The translations under genes were made by a program, and so were the position numbers. Source: Nanchangia anserum (GTDB lineage Bacteria > Actinomycetota > Actinomycetes > Actinomycetales > Actinomycetaceae). From it: a stretch of 64,000 nucleotides of DNA. Below, in pieces: positions 25,595 through 36,064 of the stretch (position 1 is the first letter of the stretch; the number at the start of each line of letters is the position of its first letter). The notes below the pieces were generated by a model that had not been told where the DNA came from, did no database searches, and worked only from the letters and a program-made list of their open reading frames with translations. The stretch spans positions 1,178,001 to 1,242,000 of the forward strand of contig NZ_CP060506.1 in NCBI RefSeq assembly GCF_015240065.1, in the 5' to 3' direction.

Positions 25595-28500
25595 TCAGGC
25601 CTTGGCGACGGTGATGGATTCGTCGCCTTCCTCGATGTTCACCGAGGTGGCCAGCGTCTCGTGGGCGATCATGTCGCTGTGCTCGCGCACGCCGGCGATG
25701 ACGTCGCCAGGCACCATCAGGTTGAGCGCGATCCGGTCGGCGACGTGGAGGCCGGCCTTCTTGCGTTCGTCCTGAATCTTGCGCACGAGGTCGCGGGCGT
25801 ACCCCTCGGCCTCGAGCTCGGCATCTAGCGTCGTGTCGAGGACGACGAAGGTGCCCGAGGCCAGCACGCTCGCGACCTGTCCCTCGGCCGCGGCCACGGA
25901 CGTCGTCAGCTCGATCGCGTCGCCGTCGAGCTCGACGGGGGCGCCCTCGACCTCGACCCCGGGGAAACGCACCCCGGTCTCGGTCTCTTCCCATTCGCCG
26001 GCCTTTTGGGCCTTGAACAGCTGGGACGTGGCTTTGCGCACCGCCGGGGCAAACGCCTTGGGGTTGAGCTTGAGGTCGCGCCGCAGCTGGAATCCCGATG
26101 TCGTCACCTCGTCGAGGGCGACGTTCTTGACGTTGACCTCGCCGGCGATGAGGTCGCCGAACGGGGCGAGCGCCTGTGGGTGCTCGGTCACGACCGTCAG
26201 GGTGCGCAGCGGCTGGCGCACCCGCAGAGAGTGGGCCTTGCGCAGAGAATGTGTCGACGAGACGACGGCGCGCGCCTCGTCCATCGCCGCCACGAGGTCG
26301 GCATCGGCGACCGCATCGGACCACACCGGATAGTCGCTCAGGTGAACCGAGCGCTCCCCCGTCAGCCCACGCCACATTTCCTCGCTCAGCAGCGGCAGCA
26401 GCGGGGCGATGGCACGCAGGAAGGCCTCGAGCGCGGTGTAGAGCGTGTCGTAGGCGCGAGCGTCCTCGTTCCAGAACCGATCGCGTGTCGTGCGCACGTA
26501 CCAGTTCGTCAGCAGATCGATGTGGTCGCTGACGAGCGCGCACGCTCCGGGGATGTCCATCGCGTCGAGCGCTTCGGCCACGCCATCGATGAGGCCCTTC
26601 GTGCGGGCCAGCAGGTAGCGGTCCATGACGTCGAGGCCCGCGAGAGCCTCGCGATCGTCCACGTCGAGCAGCTTCGCCTGGTAGCCCTCGCCGCCGTTGC
26701 ACGCGTTGGCGTAGAGGGTGAAGAAGTAGTAGACGTTCCACAGCGGCAAGATGACGTGGCGAACGGTGTCGCGGATGCCCTTCTCGGTGACGATGAGGTT
26801 GCCGCCGCGCACGATTGGGCTCGACATGAGGAACCAGCGCATGGCGTCGGAGCCGTAGGTGTCGAACACGCCCGAGACGTCGGGGTAGTTGCGCAGCGAC
26901 TTGCTCATCTTGCGCCCGTCGTCGCCGAGCACGATGCCGTGCGAGATGCAGCTGGTGAAGGCGGGGCGGTCGAACAGCGCCGTGGCCAGGACGTGCAGGG
27001 TGTAGAACCAGCCGCGGGTCTGGCCGATGTATTCGACGATGAAGTCGCCCGGGTAGTGGTTCTCGAACCACTCGGTGTTTTCAAAGGGATAGTGCACCTG
27101 GGCGTAGGGCATCGACCCGGAGTCGAACCAGCAGTCGAGGACGTCGGGGATGCGCCGCATCATCGAGCGCCCCGTCGGGTCGTCGGGGTTGGGCCGGACG
27201 AGGTCGTCGATCGCCGGGCGGTGCAGGTCGGTGACCTCCACGCCGAAGTCGCGTTCGAGCTCGGCGATCGAGCCGTAGACGTCGATGCGCGGGTACTCGG
27301 GGTTATCCGACTTCCACACAGGGATGGGGCTGCCCCAGTAGCGGTTGCGCGAGATCGACCAGTCGCGCGCGCCTTCGAGCCACTTGCCGAAGATGCCGTC
27401 CTTGATGTAGCTGGGGACCCATTCGATCTGCTGGTTCAGCTCCACCATCCGGTCGCGGAATGCCGTGACCTTGACGAACCAGGAGGACACCGCCTTGTAG
27501 ATGAGGGGCTTGCGGCAGCGCCAGCAGTGCGGATAGGAGTGCGTGTAGGACTCGGTGCGCACGAGCTTGCACCGGCGCGCCTCGTCGACGCGCTCGAAGG
27601 GGCCGGCCCAGTTGCGCATGTCGCGGATGACCTGCTTGTTCGCGTCGAAGACCTGGGTGCCGGCGTAGTCCGAGACCTCGCGCGTGAAGCAGCCGGCGTC
27701 GTCGACGGGACGACCGCCTCGATCCCGGCCTCCAGGCAGATCGCCATGTCGTCTTCACCAAACGCCGGGGCGATGTGGACGAGGCCGGTGCCGTCTTCGG
27801 TTGTGACGAAGTCGCCGGGGATGATCGTCCACGCATTCGGGCCAGGGGCCTCGCTCGCGTCGCGGTCGGCGAAGTAGGTGAACATCGGGTAGTAGCGCTG
27901 CCCGAGCAGCTCTGAGCCCTTACACTCGCCGACGATGCGGCGCTGCTCGCCCAGTTCCTTGGCGTAAGCCTCGACGAGGTCCTTGGCGAAGATGAGGGTC
28001 TCGCCCTGGAGCCACTCGGCACCATCGGCACCCACCTCGACGCGGACGTAGTCGATGTCGGGACCCACGGCGATGGCGAGGTTCGAGGGCAACGTCCACG
28101 GCGTCGTCGTCCAGATGACGGCCATATCGCCGCTTTCCATGCGCACGGCGACCGAGACGGTTTGGTCGGAGCGATCCTGATAGACGTCGTCGTCCATGCG
28201 CAGCTCGTGGTTCGACAACGGCGTCTGGTCGTTCCAGCAATACGGCAGCACCCGGTAGCCCTCGTAGGCCAGGCCCTTGTCGTAGAGGGTCTTAAACGCC
28301 CAGATGACGGACTCCATGTAGGGCAGGTCCATCGTCTTGTAGTCGTTGTCGAAGTCGACCCAGCGCGCCTGCCGGGTCACGTAGTCCTGCCACTCTTTCG
28401 TGTAGGTGAGCACGGAGGAGCGGCACGTCTCGTTGAACTTCGCGATCCCGACGCCGCCCTCGATCTCGGACTTATCGGTGATCCCGAGGATGCGTTCGGC

Positions 28501-28824
28501 CTCGAGCTCGGCGGGCAGCCCGTGGGTGTCCCACCCGAAACGGCGCTCCACGCGCTTGCCGCGCTGGGTCTGGTAGCGCGCGACGATGTCCTTGACGTAG
28601 CCGGTGAGCAGGTGCCCGTAGTGGGGCAGGCCGTTGGCAAAGGGCGGGCCGTCGTAGAAGACGTATTCGTTCGCCCCGGCCTCGCCGGCGTCGCGGGCGT
28701 CAATCGAGGCCTGGAACGTGCCGTCGGATTCCCAATAGGCCAGGGTGTCGCGCTCGCGATCGGGGAATACCGGAGAGGCCTCGACGGCCTCGTCGCGGTG
28801 GCGCGGATAGTGCGAACCTGTCAT
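25595..28824 (-). CDS. ileS: Isoleucyl-tRNA synthetase, frame broken by one base
   Basis: Class I synthetase charging tRNA-Ile. The HIGH-type motif is [11 protein letters not shown], the editing domain includes [14 protein letters not shown], and the KMSKS motif is [13 protein letters not shown]. The large size (about 1,076 codons) and the motif style fit the eukaryote-like type 2 IleRS known from mycobacteria, a type associated with low mupirocin sensitivity (inference). The frame breaks at EAVVP near 27707-27709. Adding one C gives [12 protein letters not shown] and restores the whole protein. The ATG at 28824 has GAAGGAAG upstream. Expression is controlled by the T-box leader. Confidence 0.93.
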
Positions 28825-29029
28825 CTCGCTGCTTCCTTCGTGATGCATAACCTACCTCACGAGGACGCCCGGAGAACCTGACGCGGTACCACCTCGCTTG
28901 CGCGCCAACGCGCGCCGCTTCATTTGTCGCTGTCACGGGCGTACCCGGCGGGTTCTACTGAGGTCTGGCCCGTTCTTCCCGCGGCTCCCCGGTGATACCC
29001 GGGTTTCCCCGGCCGGATCATGCACCTTC
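28825..29029 (-). ncRNA. T-box riboswitch (isoleucine) in the ileS leader
   Basis: The leader contains the T-box core GAGGTGGTACCGCG (complement of 28882-28895), which pairs with the uncharged tRNA acceptor end. Further 5' the stem GGGTATCACC carries a candidate ATC isoleucine specifier (28994-28996). The distance between specifier and core is short and the leader is only about 205 nt, as in the ultrashort stem I T-boxes described for actinobacterial ileS. I see no U-rich terminator between the core and the start codon, so control is probably translational, by hiding the GAAGGAAG site. Confidence 0.88.
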
Positions 29030-29035
29030 GGTGCC

Positions 29036-29064
29036 ACTGTAGTGGCCAACCGGGCCGGGATCAA
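29036..29064 (-). promoter_or_regulatory. ileS promoter
   Basis: On the minus strand TTGATC (29059-29064) is followed by a 17-base spacer and TACAGT (29036-29041). Transcription would start near 29029 and give the T-box leader. Confidence 0.7.
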
Positions 29065-29081
29065 TTGTGCCCGCTGGGCGG

Positions 29082-29852
29082 TCAGGGGCGCGGCGAGCGC
29101 GCCACGACCATCGTCGTGGCCTGTGCGCGCGGGCGCACGTCGATGCGGTCGAGGACGACGTGGGGCGGACGCGAGAGGCAGTAGCCGATGACGTCGGCGA
29201 TGTCGGCGGCCACGAGCGGATCCTCGACGCCGGCGTAGACGGCCTCGGCGCGCTCGCGGTCCCCCAGGCGGTTGAGCGAGAACTCCTCGGTCTTGACCAT
29301 TCCCGGGCACACCTGGAAGATGCGGACGGGTTCGCCGACGAGCTCGAGGCGCATCGTCTCGGGAATCATTGCTTCGGCGTGCTTGGCGGCCGTGTAGCCG
29401 GCCCCGCCCGGGTAGGTCTCGTGGGCAGCCGTCGATGTCAGGTAGAGGAGGTCGCCGCCGTTGGCACGCAGATGTGGCAGGAACGCCTGCGTCGTGGCGA
29501 GGGCACCCGCGACGTTGACGCGGTACATCCACTCCCAGTCCTCGGCCTTCCCCGCGGCGACGGGATCGGCACCGTGGGCGCCGCCGGCGTTGATGACGAC
29601 GCCGCTCACCGCTCCCCGCTCGAACACTCGCTGCGCCATCGCGTCCACGGCGTCGGCATCGGTGACGTCGCATACCTCGTACTCGCAGCCGATCTCCGCG
29701 CTCAGGCGCTCCAACCGCTCGCGTCGGCGAGCAACGGCGACGACCTGCCAGCCGTTGTCCCGCAGCAGCCGACACGTCGCCTCCCCGATTCCGGATGAGG
29801 CTCCGGTCACGACGATGCGGCAGTTCTCACGAGGGGGCGGGTAGCACGTCAT
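29082..29852 (-). CDS. Short-chain dehydrogenase/reductase
   Basis: A 256-residue NAD(P)-dependent oxidoreductase of the classical SDR type. The cofactor motif is VVTGASSGIGEATCRLL (about residues 14-30), followed by NAGG, the catalytic Ser in YLTSTAA and the YxxxK pair in GYTAAKHAEA. The arginines after the second strand (AVARRRERLE) suggest NADPH preference. The sequence resembles YdfG-like enzymes that reduce 3-hydroxy acids, but the substrate is uncertain. It lies upstream of ileS with its own possible leaderless promoter and diverges from proC. Confidence 0.88.
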   Translation of the reverse strand: MTCYPPPRENCRIVVTGASSGIGEATCRLLRDNGWQVVAVARRRERLERLSAEIGCEYEVCDVTDADAVDAMAQRVFERGAVSGVVINAGGAHGADPVAAGKAEDWEWMYRVNVAGALATTQAFLPHLRANGGDLLYLTSTAAHETYPGGAGYTAAKHAEAMIPETMRLELVGEPVRIFQVCPGMVKTEEFSLNRLGDRERAEAVYAGVEDPLVAADIADVIGYCLSRPPHVVLDRIDVRPRAQATTMVVARSPRP

Positions 29853-29859
29853 GATGCCA

Positions 29860-29865
29860 ACGATA
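29860..29865 (-). promoter_or_regulatory. Possible -10 element for leaderless SDR mRNA
   Basis: TATCGT on the minus strand ends seven bases before the ATG at 29852, with no ribosome binding site between. The match is weaker than the other examples in this window. Confidence 0.3.
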
Positions 29866-29985
29866 GATCGCTAAGTGCGCGCCGTCACCGGATTCACCGG
29901 CGCAGCAGCGGCGAGAGCGAGAGGATTGCGGCGTCGCGGCATAGGCTGGACGCGACATATATCCGCGAGCGGGACGGGGAGACAC

Positions 29986-30816
29986 ATGCGCGTCGGAATT
30001 ATCGGGTGCGGCAACATGGGCGGAGCGATCGCGGCGGGGATCCGCGAGGGCGGTCTCGTCGAGGCCGGCGATCTCAGCCTCTTCGACGCCTCGACCGAGG
30101 TCGCGAGCCGCCTCGCCGACGAGATCGGCGCCCACCCCGCCGAAAGCCTCGAGGATTTTGCCCGCGACCTTGGCGAGGGCGACGTCGTCGTCCTCGCCGT
30201 GAAGCCTCACCTCATCGCCAAAGTTGCCCGCGACTACGCGGGCGCCGCCGGCGACGCCCGTGACGGAATGAGCGTCGTCTCGGTTGCCGCGGGTTTCGCC
30301 CGCGAGCGCCTCGCCGAGGCGCTGGGCGGAAAGGGCGTGGCCGTACGCGTCATGCCCAACGTCGCCGCCCGCGTGGGACAGGCGATGACGGCCATCGCGT
30401 TCCCCGACGACGCGACGGAGGACCAGCGCTCGAGCGTGAGTGCGGTCTTTGAGGCGATCGGCGAGGTGCTCGTCCTCGACGAGGATCTCTTTAGCGCGTA
30501 TTCGGCGCTTGGGGGCTGCTCGCCGGCGTGGCTCGCCGCGATCGCGGATGCCTTCGCTCAGGCCGGTGTCGCCCAGGGGCTGACCAAGGCGCAGGCGATG
30601 GCGGCGATCACGCAGGCGATGCGCGGCACGGCCGACCTGCTGGCGTCGCTGGGCGATGGCCCGGCCCCTGCCGCCACGCTCGTTGACCAGGTGTGTTCGC
30701 CCGGTGGGACGACAGTCGCCGGACTTCTCGCGCTGGAAGACCGCGGGATGCGCGAGGCCGCCCACGCCGCCGTCGCGGCCGCTGCTGAGCGCGACCGCGC
30801 GCTTGGCGCAGACTGA
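29986..30816 (+). CDS. proC: Pyrroline-5-carboxylate reductase
   Basis: Last step of proline synthesis, reducing pyrroline-5-carboxylate with NAD(P)H. The 276-residue protein opens with the Rossmann motif VGIIGCGNMGGAIAAG and carries the family signature near ALGGCSPAW and DQVCSPGGTTVAGL. The frame is open upstream, but the ATG at 29986 has GGGGAG at correct spacing and the Rossmann fold begins there. A TAGGCT -10 candidate lies at 29942-29947, giving a short leader. Confidence 0.94.
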   Translation: MRVGIIGCGNMGGAIAAGIREGGLVEAGDLSLFDASTEVASRLADEIGAHPAESLEDFARDLGEGDVVVLAVKPHLIAKVARDYAGAAGDARDGMSVVSVAAGFARERLAEALGGKGVAVRVMPNVAARVGQAMTAIAFPDDATEDQRSSVSAVFEAIGEVLVLDEDLFSAYSALGGCSPAWLAAIADAFAQAGVAQGLTKAQAMAAITQAMRGTADLLASLGDGPAPAATLVDQVCSPGGTTVAGLLALEDRGMREAAHAAVAAAAERDRALGAD

Positions 30817-30901
30817 GAGCACCAGCTGCCTACTTGGGCGTGCGCGTGCGCGTTCGATAGCCTAGCCACCACAGACCTGGAACCCACTGGGAGGACACCC
30901 G

Positions 30902-33589
30902 ATGACGACCCCTGAGCACGCCGGCGACCAGCAGGCTCTCACCGTTGCAGCGCCGAAGGTCCCCGACCGCGTCAGCCCCGACGGCCTGGAAGACCGCTGG
31001 CAGCAGGTGTGGGAGAACCGTCAGGTCTACGCGTTTGATCCGGATACGACGCGCGCCGAGGTGTTCTCGATCGACACTCCCCTGCCGACGGCCTCGGGAT
31101 CGCTCCACGTCGGCCACGTGTTCTCCTACACCCACACCGACATCCTCGCCCGCTACCAGCGCATGCGCGGCAAGAACGTCTTCTACCCGATGGGGTGGGA
31201 CGACAACGGGTTGCCGACCGAGCGGCGCGCCCAGAACTACTACGGGGTCCGCTGCGATCCGTCCCTGCCCTACGACCCCGACTTCGAGCCGCCGCACCAC
31301 GGCGACGCGAAGTCGGTCAAGGCGGCCGACCAGGTGCCGGTGTCGCGACGCAACTTCATCGAGCTGTGCGAGCAGCTGACGGTCGAGGACGAAAAGCAGT
31401 TCGAGGCGCTGTGGCGCCGTCTCGGCCTCTCGGTCGATTGGTCGCACTCGTACCAGACGATCGGCAAGGACACCCAGAGGGTCACCCAGTGGGCCTTCCT
31501 GCGCAACCTCGAACGTGGCGAGGCCTACCAACAGGCCGCCCCCGGGCTGTGGGACGTCACCTTCCAGACCGCCGTCGCCCAGGCCGAGGTCGAGTCTCGC
31601 GAATACCCCGGCGACTACCACGCCTTCGCCTTCCACCGCATAGACGGCGAGGGTGACGTCGTCATCGAGACGACCCGCCCCGAGCTGCTGGCCGCCTGCT
31701 GCTGCCTCGTCGCCCACCCCGACGACGAGCGCTATCAGCACCTCTTCGGCACGACGGTCACCTCGCCCGGCTTCAACGTTGAGGTCCCCGTCCTCGCCCA
31801 CCCGGCCGCCGAAATGGACAAGGGCGCCGGCATCGCCATGTGCTGTACGTTCGGTGACGTCACCGACGTCGCATGGTGGCGCGAGCTGGAATTGGATACC
31901 CGCGTCATCCTTGGTCACGACGGGCGCATCCTCGCCGAGACCCCCGAGTGGATCACGGACGCGGACGGTCGCGACCTCTATGCCGCCACGGCCGGCAAGA
32001 CCACCTTCGGCGCACGCAAGGTCATCGTCGAGGCGCTCGCGGCCTCGGGTGAGATGATCGGCGAGCCCAAGCCGACGATGCGCCAGACGAACTTCTTTGA
32101 AAAGGGCAACAAGCCGCTGGAAATCGTCATGAGCCGCCAGTGGTACATCCGCAACGGCGGCACCGACTACACCCGCGACGGCGCCGCGAAGCCCCTGCGC
32201 GAGGAGCTGCTCGATCGCGGCGACGAGCTGTCCTTCCACCCCGACTTCATGAAGGTGCGCTACGCGAACTGGGTGGGCGGGCTGAACTCCGACTGGCTTA
32301 TTTCGCGCCAGCGCTTCTTCGGCGTGCCCATTCCCGTGTGGTACCGCGTCGACGAGGCGGGCGAGGTCAATTACGACGCCGTCCTCACCCCGTCTCTCGA
32401 TCAGTTGCCCATCGACCCCACGGTCGACGTCCCCGAAGGCTTCACCCCCGACCAGCGTGACGTCCCCGGCGGTTTTGCGGGCGAAAAGGACATCATGGAC
32501 ACCTGGGCGACGTCCTCGCTCACTCCGCAGATCGTCTCGGGCTGGCTGCGCGATGAGCAGCTGTTTGCCAACGTCTACCCGATGGACATCCGCCCGCAGG
32601 GCCAAGACATCATCCGCACGTGGCTGTTCTCGACCCTCGTGCGTGCTCACCTGGAGTTTGACGCCCTGCCGTGGCGCCACGCGACGATTTCGGGGTGGAT
32701 CCTCGACCCGGATCGCAAGAAGATGTCGAAGTCAAAGGGCAACGTCGTCACCCCGATGGGGCTGCTCGAGACCCATGGGGCGGACGCCGTGCGCTACTGG
32801 GCGGCCGCCGCGCGGCTCGGCACGGACACGGCGTTCGAGGAACAGCAGATGAAGATCGGTCGCCGCCTGGCGATGAAGCTCCTCAACGCCTCGAAATTCG
32901 CCCTCGCGATGGGCGGGGGCGACGAGCCGCTGTCGCTGGATCCCCGAGCCGTCACCGAGCCGCTCGATCGTTCGGTGCTCGCCGCGCTGACGGAGGTCGT
33001 GGATGCGGCGACGGCCGCCCTTGAGCGTTTCGACCACACGCGCGCGCTCGAGCTGACCGAGAGCTTCTTCTGGACGTTCTGCGACGACTACCTCGAGCTC
33101 GTCAAGGACCGCGCGAACAACTTCGCCGGCACCATCGAGGCCGGTCTCGTCGCCTCCGCGCGCACGACCCTGGCCATCGTCGTCGACACCGTCACGAGGC
33201 TGCTCGCCCCCTACCTGCCCTACGCCGCCGAGGAGGTGTGGAGCTGGTATCGCGACGGCTCGATCCACCGCGCCGCATGGCCCGATGCCGCGTCTTTCCG
33301 CGACCTCGGCGGGGACGCCGACCTACTGGCGAACGCGGGCCAGGCGCTGTCGGTGCTGCGCAAGATCAAGTCCGAGGCCAAGGTGTCGATGCGCACCCCG
33401 ATCGAGGCCGTGACCCTGCACGTCTCGCCCACTGCCGCCGCGGACGTGCGTGCCGCCCACGCCGACCTCGTCGCCGCGGCCAAGGTTTCGGGAACGTTCA
33501 CGCTCAGCGAAGACCTGGCCGATGACGAGCCGATGGCCACGTCCGATGTCACGTTGGGCGAGCCTCCGGCTAAGCGCAAAAAGAAGTAG
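30902..33589 (+). CDS. valS: Valyl-tRNA synthetase
   Basis: Class I synthetase charging tRNA-Val. The 895-residue protein has the HIGH-type motif SGSLHVGHVFSYTHTD (about residues 66-81), YPMGWDDNGLPTERR, an editing domain, and KMSKSKGNVVTP. The terminal coiled-coil arm of E. coli-type ValRS is absent, as in the shorter form found in actinobacteria and archaea. GGGAGGA precedes the ATG. A promoter candidate is TTGGGC (30834-30839), an 18-base spacer, and TAGCCT (30858-30863). No T-box was seen in this leader. Confidence 0.95.
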   Translation: MTTPEHAGDQQALTVAAPKVPDRVSPDGLEDRWQQVWENRQVYAFDPDTTRAEVFSIDTPLPTASGSLHVGHVFSYTHTDILARYQRMRGKNVFYPMGWDDNGLPTERRAQNYYGVRCDPSLPYDPDFEPPHHGDAKSVKAADQVPVSRRNFIELCEQLTVEDEKQFEALWRRLGLSVDWSHSYQTIGKDTQRVTQWAFLRNLERGEAYQQAAPGLWDVTFQTAVAQAEVESREYPGDYHAFAFHRIDGEGDVVIETTRPELLAACCCLVAHPDDERYQHLFGTTVTSPGFNVEVPVLAHPAAEMDKGAGIAMCCTFGDVTDVAWWRELELDTRVILGHDGRILAETPEWITDADGRDLYAATAGKTTFGARKVIVEALAASGEMIGEPKPTMRQTNFFEKGNKPLEIVMSRQWYIRNGGTDYTRDGAAKPLREELLDRGDELSFHPDFMKVRYANWVGGLNSDWLISRQRFFGVPIPVWYRVDEAGEVNYDAVLTPSLDQLPIDPTVDVPEGFTPDQRDVPGGFAGEKDIMDTWATSSLTPQIVSGWLRDEQLFANVYPMDIRPQGQDIIRTWLFSTLVRAHLEFDALPWRHATISGWILDPDRKKMSKSKGNVVTPMGLLETHGADAVRYWAAAARLGTDTAFEEQQMKIGRRLAMKLLNASKFALAMGGGDEPLSLDPRAVTEPLDRSVLAALTEVVDAATAALERFDHTRALELTESFFWTFCDDYLELVKDRANNFAGTIEAGLVASARTTLAIVVDTVTRLLAPYLPYAAEEVWSWYRDGSIHRAAWPDAASFRDLGGDADLLANAGQALSVLRKIKSEAKVSMRTPIEAVTLHVSPTAAADVRAAHADLVAAAKVSGTFTLSEDLADDEPMATSDVTLGEPPAKRKKK

Positions 33590-33614
33590 TTCCCCGCCCA
33601 CAGAGAGGTCTGAC

Positions 33615-35507
33615 ATGGTCGACGAAACGCTCGGTGATCCCCCGGCCGACGCGCACACGGTTCCCGACGCCACGGGTGAGGGACTGCGCGAGTTCGGTCT
33701 TCCCCGCCGCGTCGCCACCGAGGAGTGGATGTCGATTCCGTGGCTGTTTTACCGCCGCGTCCAGGCCGATCCCAAGCAGATCGTCGTCGAGAAGAAGAGT
33801 TCGCTCGGTGACGTGTGGCGTCCGATCAGCGCCCGTGCCTACGCCGAGGAGATCGCCGCCGTCGCGCGCGGCCTCATCGGGCTGGGCCTCGGGCACGGCG
33901 ACCGGCTGGGAATCCTCGCGCCGACCTCGTACGACTGGACGCTGCTCGACATGGCGGCGCTGTCGATCGGCGTCGTCGTCGTGCCCATCTACGAGACCGA
34001 CTCGGCGGCGCAGATCCGGTGGATCATCGAGGATGCCCAGCTCAAGCTCATCGTCTCCCAGGCGCGCCAATCGGCCGACCTGCTGGGGGCGCTCGTGCGC
34101 GAGCTCGGCGTCGAGTGCCCGGTCATGTGCCTGACCACGGGCGCGATGGTCGACATCGTCGAGGCCGGCGACGGCATCAAGCAGGCCGACTACGACGCGC
34201 GCTATGCCGAGGTCAACATGTCGACGCTGGCCTCGATCGTCTACACCTCGGGGACGACGGGCAGGCCCAAGGGCGTCGAGATCACACACGGCAACGGCGT
34301 CGAGCTCGCACTCAACGGCCTGGAATACATGGGCGCGGTGACGAACACCCGCAAGGTTCGCGCGCTCATGTTCCTTCCCCTCGCCCACGTGCTCGCCCGC
34401 TTCGTCACGTGGTACACGCTGGCCGGCCCGGGCGTCTTGGGGCACGTCCCGGACACGTCGAACCTGCTCGCCGACGTCGCCTCCTTCCGCCCGACCTACG
34501 TCCTCGTCGTGCCGCGCGTGCTCGAGAAGATCTATAACTCAGCCGAGGCCATGGCCGGGTCGGGCGTGAAGCTGCGGATGTTCCGCGCGGCTGCCAAAAC
34601 GGCGATCGCCTACTCCCGGGCTCTGGATACTGCCGAGGGGCCATCGCGGCGACTGCGGGCGGCGCACCAGTTCTATTCGACAATCGTCCTGTCCAAGATT
34701 CACGCGCTGCTTGGCGGCAACTGCGACTACGTCATCTCGGGAGGCGGCCCGCTGGGGCGGCGCCTCGGGCATTTCTATCGCGGCGCCGGCCTCACCGTGC
34801 TTGAGGGCTACGGGCTGACGGAGACGCTCGGCCCCTTCATGGTCAATACGGCCACGGCACCGCGCATCGGCTCGGTCGGTCGCCCCGTCTACGGCGGGCA
34901 GGCGCGCATTTCGTCCGAGGGCGAGATCCAGCTCAAGGGACCGTTCATCACCCGTGGCTACTACGGCAATCCCGAGGCGACGGCCGCGACGTTCACGTCC
35001 GATGGCTGGTTCAAAACGGGCGACGCCGGGCGCATGGATGCCCAGGGCTACACCTACATCACCGGGCGCATGAAAGAAATCATTGTCACGGCGGGCGGCA
35101 AGAACGTCGCCCCCGAGACGCTTGAGGATTCGTTGCGCGGGCATCCCCTCATTTCGCAGGTTGTCGTCGTCGGCGATCGCCGCCCCTTCATCGGCGCGCT
35201 CATCACGCTTGACCGCGACATGGTGCCCATGTGGCTGGCCAATCACAAGTTGCCGGCGATGGACATCCCGGCGGCGGTCAACCATCCCGAGGTCATCGCG
35301 GCGTTGGAGCGCGCCGTCGAGCGGGCAAACAAGGCGGTCTCGCGCGCCGAGTCGATCCGCAAGATCCGGGTTCTCTCGACGGAATTCACCGAGGAGAACG
35401 GCCTGCTCACCCCGTCGATGAAGGTCAAGCGGAAGGTCGTCCTCGAGCGTTTTGCCGACGAGATCGACGCCCTCTACGGCACCAGCCTGGAGGACGACGA
35501 CGAGTAG
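33615..35507 (+). CDS. Long-chain fatty acid--CoA ligase (AMP-forming)
   Basis: A 630-residue ANL-superfamily adenylating enzyme of the FadD15-like actinobacterial group, activating fatty acids to acyl-CoA. The P-loop-like motif is IVYTSGTTGRPKGVEITH (about residues 214-231), followed by GYGLTETLGP, the hinge region YITGRMKEIIVTAGGKNVAP and a C-terminal catalytic lysine region KVKRKVV. It follows valS by 25 bases on the same strand and may be co-transcribed. The ATG has AGAGAGG upstream. Confidence 0.9.
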   Translation: MVDETLGDPPADAHTVPDATGEGLREFGLPRRVATEEWMSIPWLFYRRVQADPKQIVVEKKSSLGDVWRPISARAYAEEIAAVARGLIGLGLGHGDRLGILAPTSYDWTLLDMAALSIGVVVVPIYETDSAAQIRWIIEDAQLKLIVSQARQSADLLGALVRELGVECPVMCLTTGAMVDIVEAGDGIKQADYDARYAEVNMSTLASIVYTSGTTGRPKGVEITHGNGVELALNGLEYMGAVTNTRKVRALMFLPLAHVLARFVTWYTLAGPGVLGHVPDTSNLLADVASFRPTYVLVVPRVLEKIYNSAEAMAGSGVKLRMFRAAAKTAIAYSRALDTAEGPSRRLRAAHQFYSTIVLSKIHALLGGNCDYVISGGGPLGRRLGHFYRGAGLTVLEGYGLTETLGPFMVNTATAPRIGSVGRPVYGGQARISSEGEIQLKGPFITRGYYGNPEATAATFTSDGWFKTGDAGRMDAQGYTYITGRMKEIIVTAGGKNVAPETLEDSLRGHPLISQVVVVGDRRPFIGALITLDRDMVPMWLANHKLPAMDIPAAVNHPEVIAALERAVERANKAVSRAESIRKIRVLSTEFTEENGLLTPSMKVKRKVVLERFADEIDALYGTSLEDDDE

Positions 35508-35525
35508 CGTCGCCGCGTGCGCCCA

Positions 35526-35975
35526 CTACTCGACAGTGCCGCCACACCGGCCCTCCCCCGACTGGTTTCCCTGCCCACAGCGGCGGCGGTAGAGGTCGTA
35601 GAGGTCGACGTCGGCGTCTGCTAGCTCTGATTCGTACATGCGGATCTTGTACTGAACGAGGCCGAGATTCGTCTGGTAGTGCGCGAGTTTGTCGCGCAGG
35701 TGCTGCTCGTGGCGGCGCATGATCGCGAGCAGCTCCTGTTCGGCCCCGGGGACCTTTCCCCGCCGCAGGCTCACGTAACGAGAGAGGTCAGCGATGCTCA
35801 TTCCCGTTGAGCGCATGTGGTCGATGAACCGCAGCCACTCGATGTCCTCGTCGCTGTAGCGGCGCGCCCCGGCGGGTGTGCGAGCCGGCGAGACGAGGCC
35901 TTCTTTCTCGTAGTAGCGCAGCGTCGATGCCGTCAATCCCGTCGCCTGGGCGACGTAGCCGATGGCGTGATCCAT
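35526..35975 (-). CDS. MerR-family transcriptional regulator
   Basis: A 149-residue regulator with the N-terminal winged helix (IGYVAQATGLTASTLRYYEK, residues 5-24, then RRYSDEDIEWL) and a dimerisation coiled coil. The C-terminus has one Cys near the end (RRRCGQG) and another in RCGG, too few and too disordered to call a metal site. It is divergent from the cupin/decarboxylase gene, so it probably controls that gene from the shared 89-base region. The ATG follows GGAGGAGG. Confidence 0.9.
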   Translation of the reverse strand: MDHAIGYVAQATGLTASTLRYYEKEGLVSPARTPAGARRYSDEDIEWLRFIDHMRSTGMSIADLSRYVSLRRGKVPGAEQELLAIMRRHEQHLRDKLAHYQTNLGLVQYKIRMYESELADADVDLYDLYRRRCGQGNQSGEGRCGGTVE

Positions 35976-35991
35976 GAGTGGCCTCCTCCAC

Positions 35992-36042
35992 TTGCCTTCA
36001 ACCTCGCTTCAACTTTTACCGTTGACAGCGTACGTCGTCAAC
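35992..36042 (+). promoter_or_regulatory. Candidate MerR-controlled promoter with inverted repeat
   Basis: TTGCCT (35992-35997) and TACCGT (36017-36022) are separated by 19 bases, the over-long spacer typical of MerR-activated promoters. CTTCAAC occurs twice (35998 region and 36008 region). Just downstream GTTGAC (36021-36026) and GTCAAC (36037-36042) form an inverted repeat. Which element the regulator binds is not clear. Confidence 0.4.
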
Positions 36043-36064
36043 GCGACGAGAACGAGGAGAACAG

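Noticed and set aside
26006..27877. A 623-codon plus-strand frame opposite ileS
   Set aside because: Antisense to the synthetase; the product shows only low-complexity Val/Arg/Glu text.
28824..28845. GAAGGAAGCAG near the ileS start resembles the apical loop of SRP RNA
   Set aside because: None of the flanking SRP RNA helix is present, and the segment is the ribosome binding site of ileS.
33590..33614. A terminator between valS and the acyl-CoA ligase
   Set aside because: The 25-base gap holds no inverted repeat.
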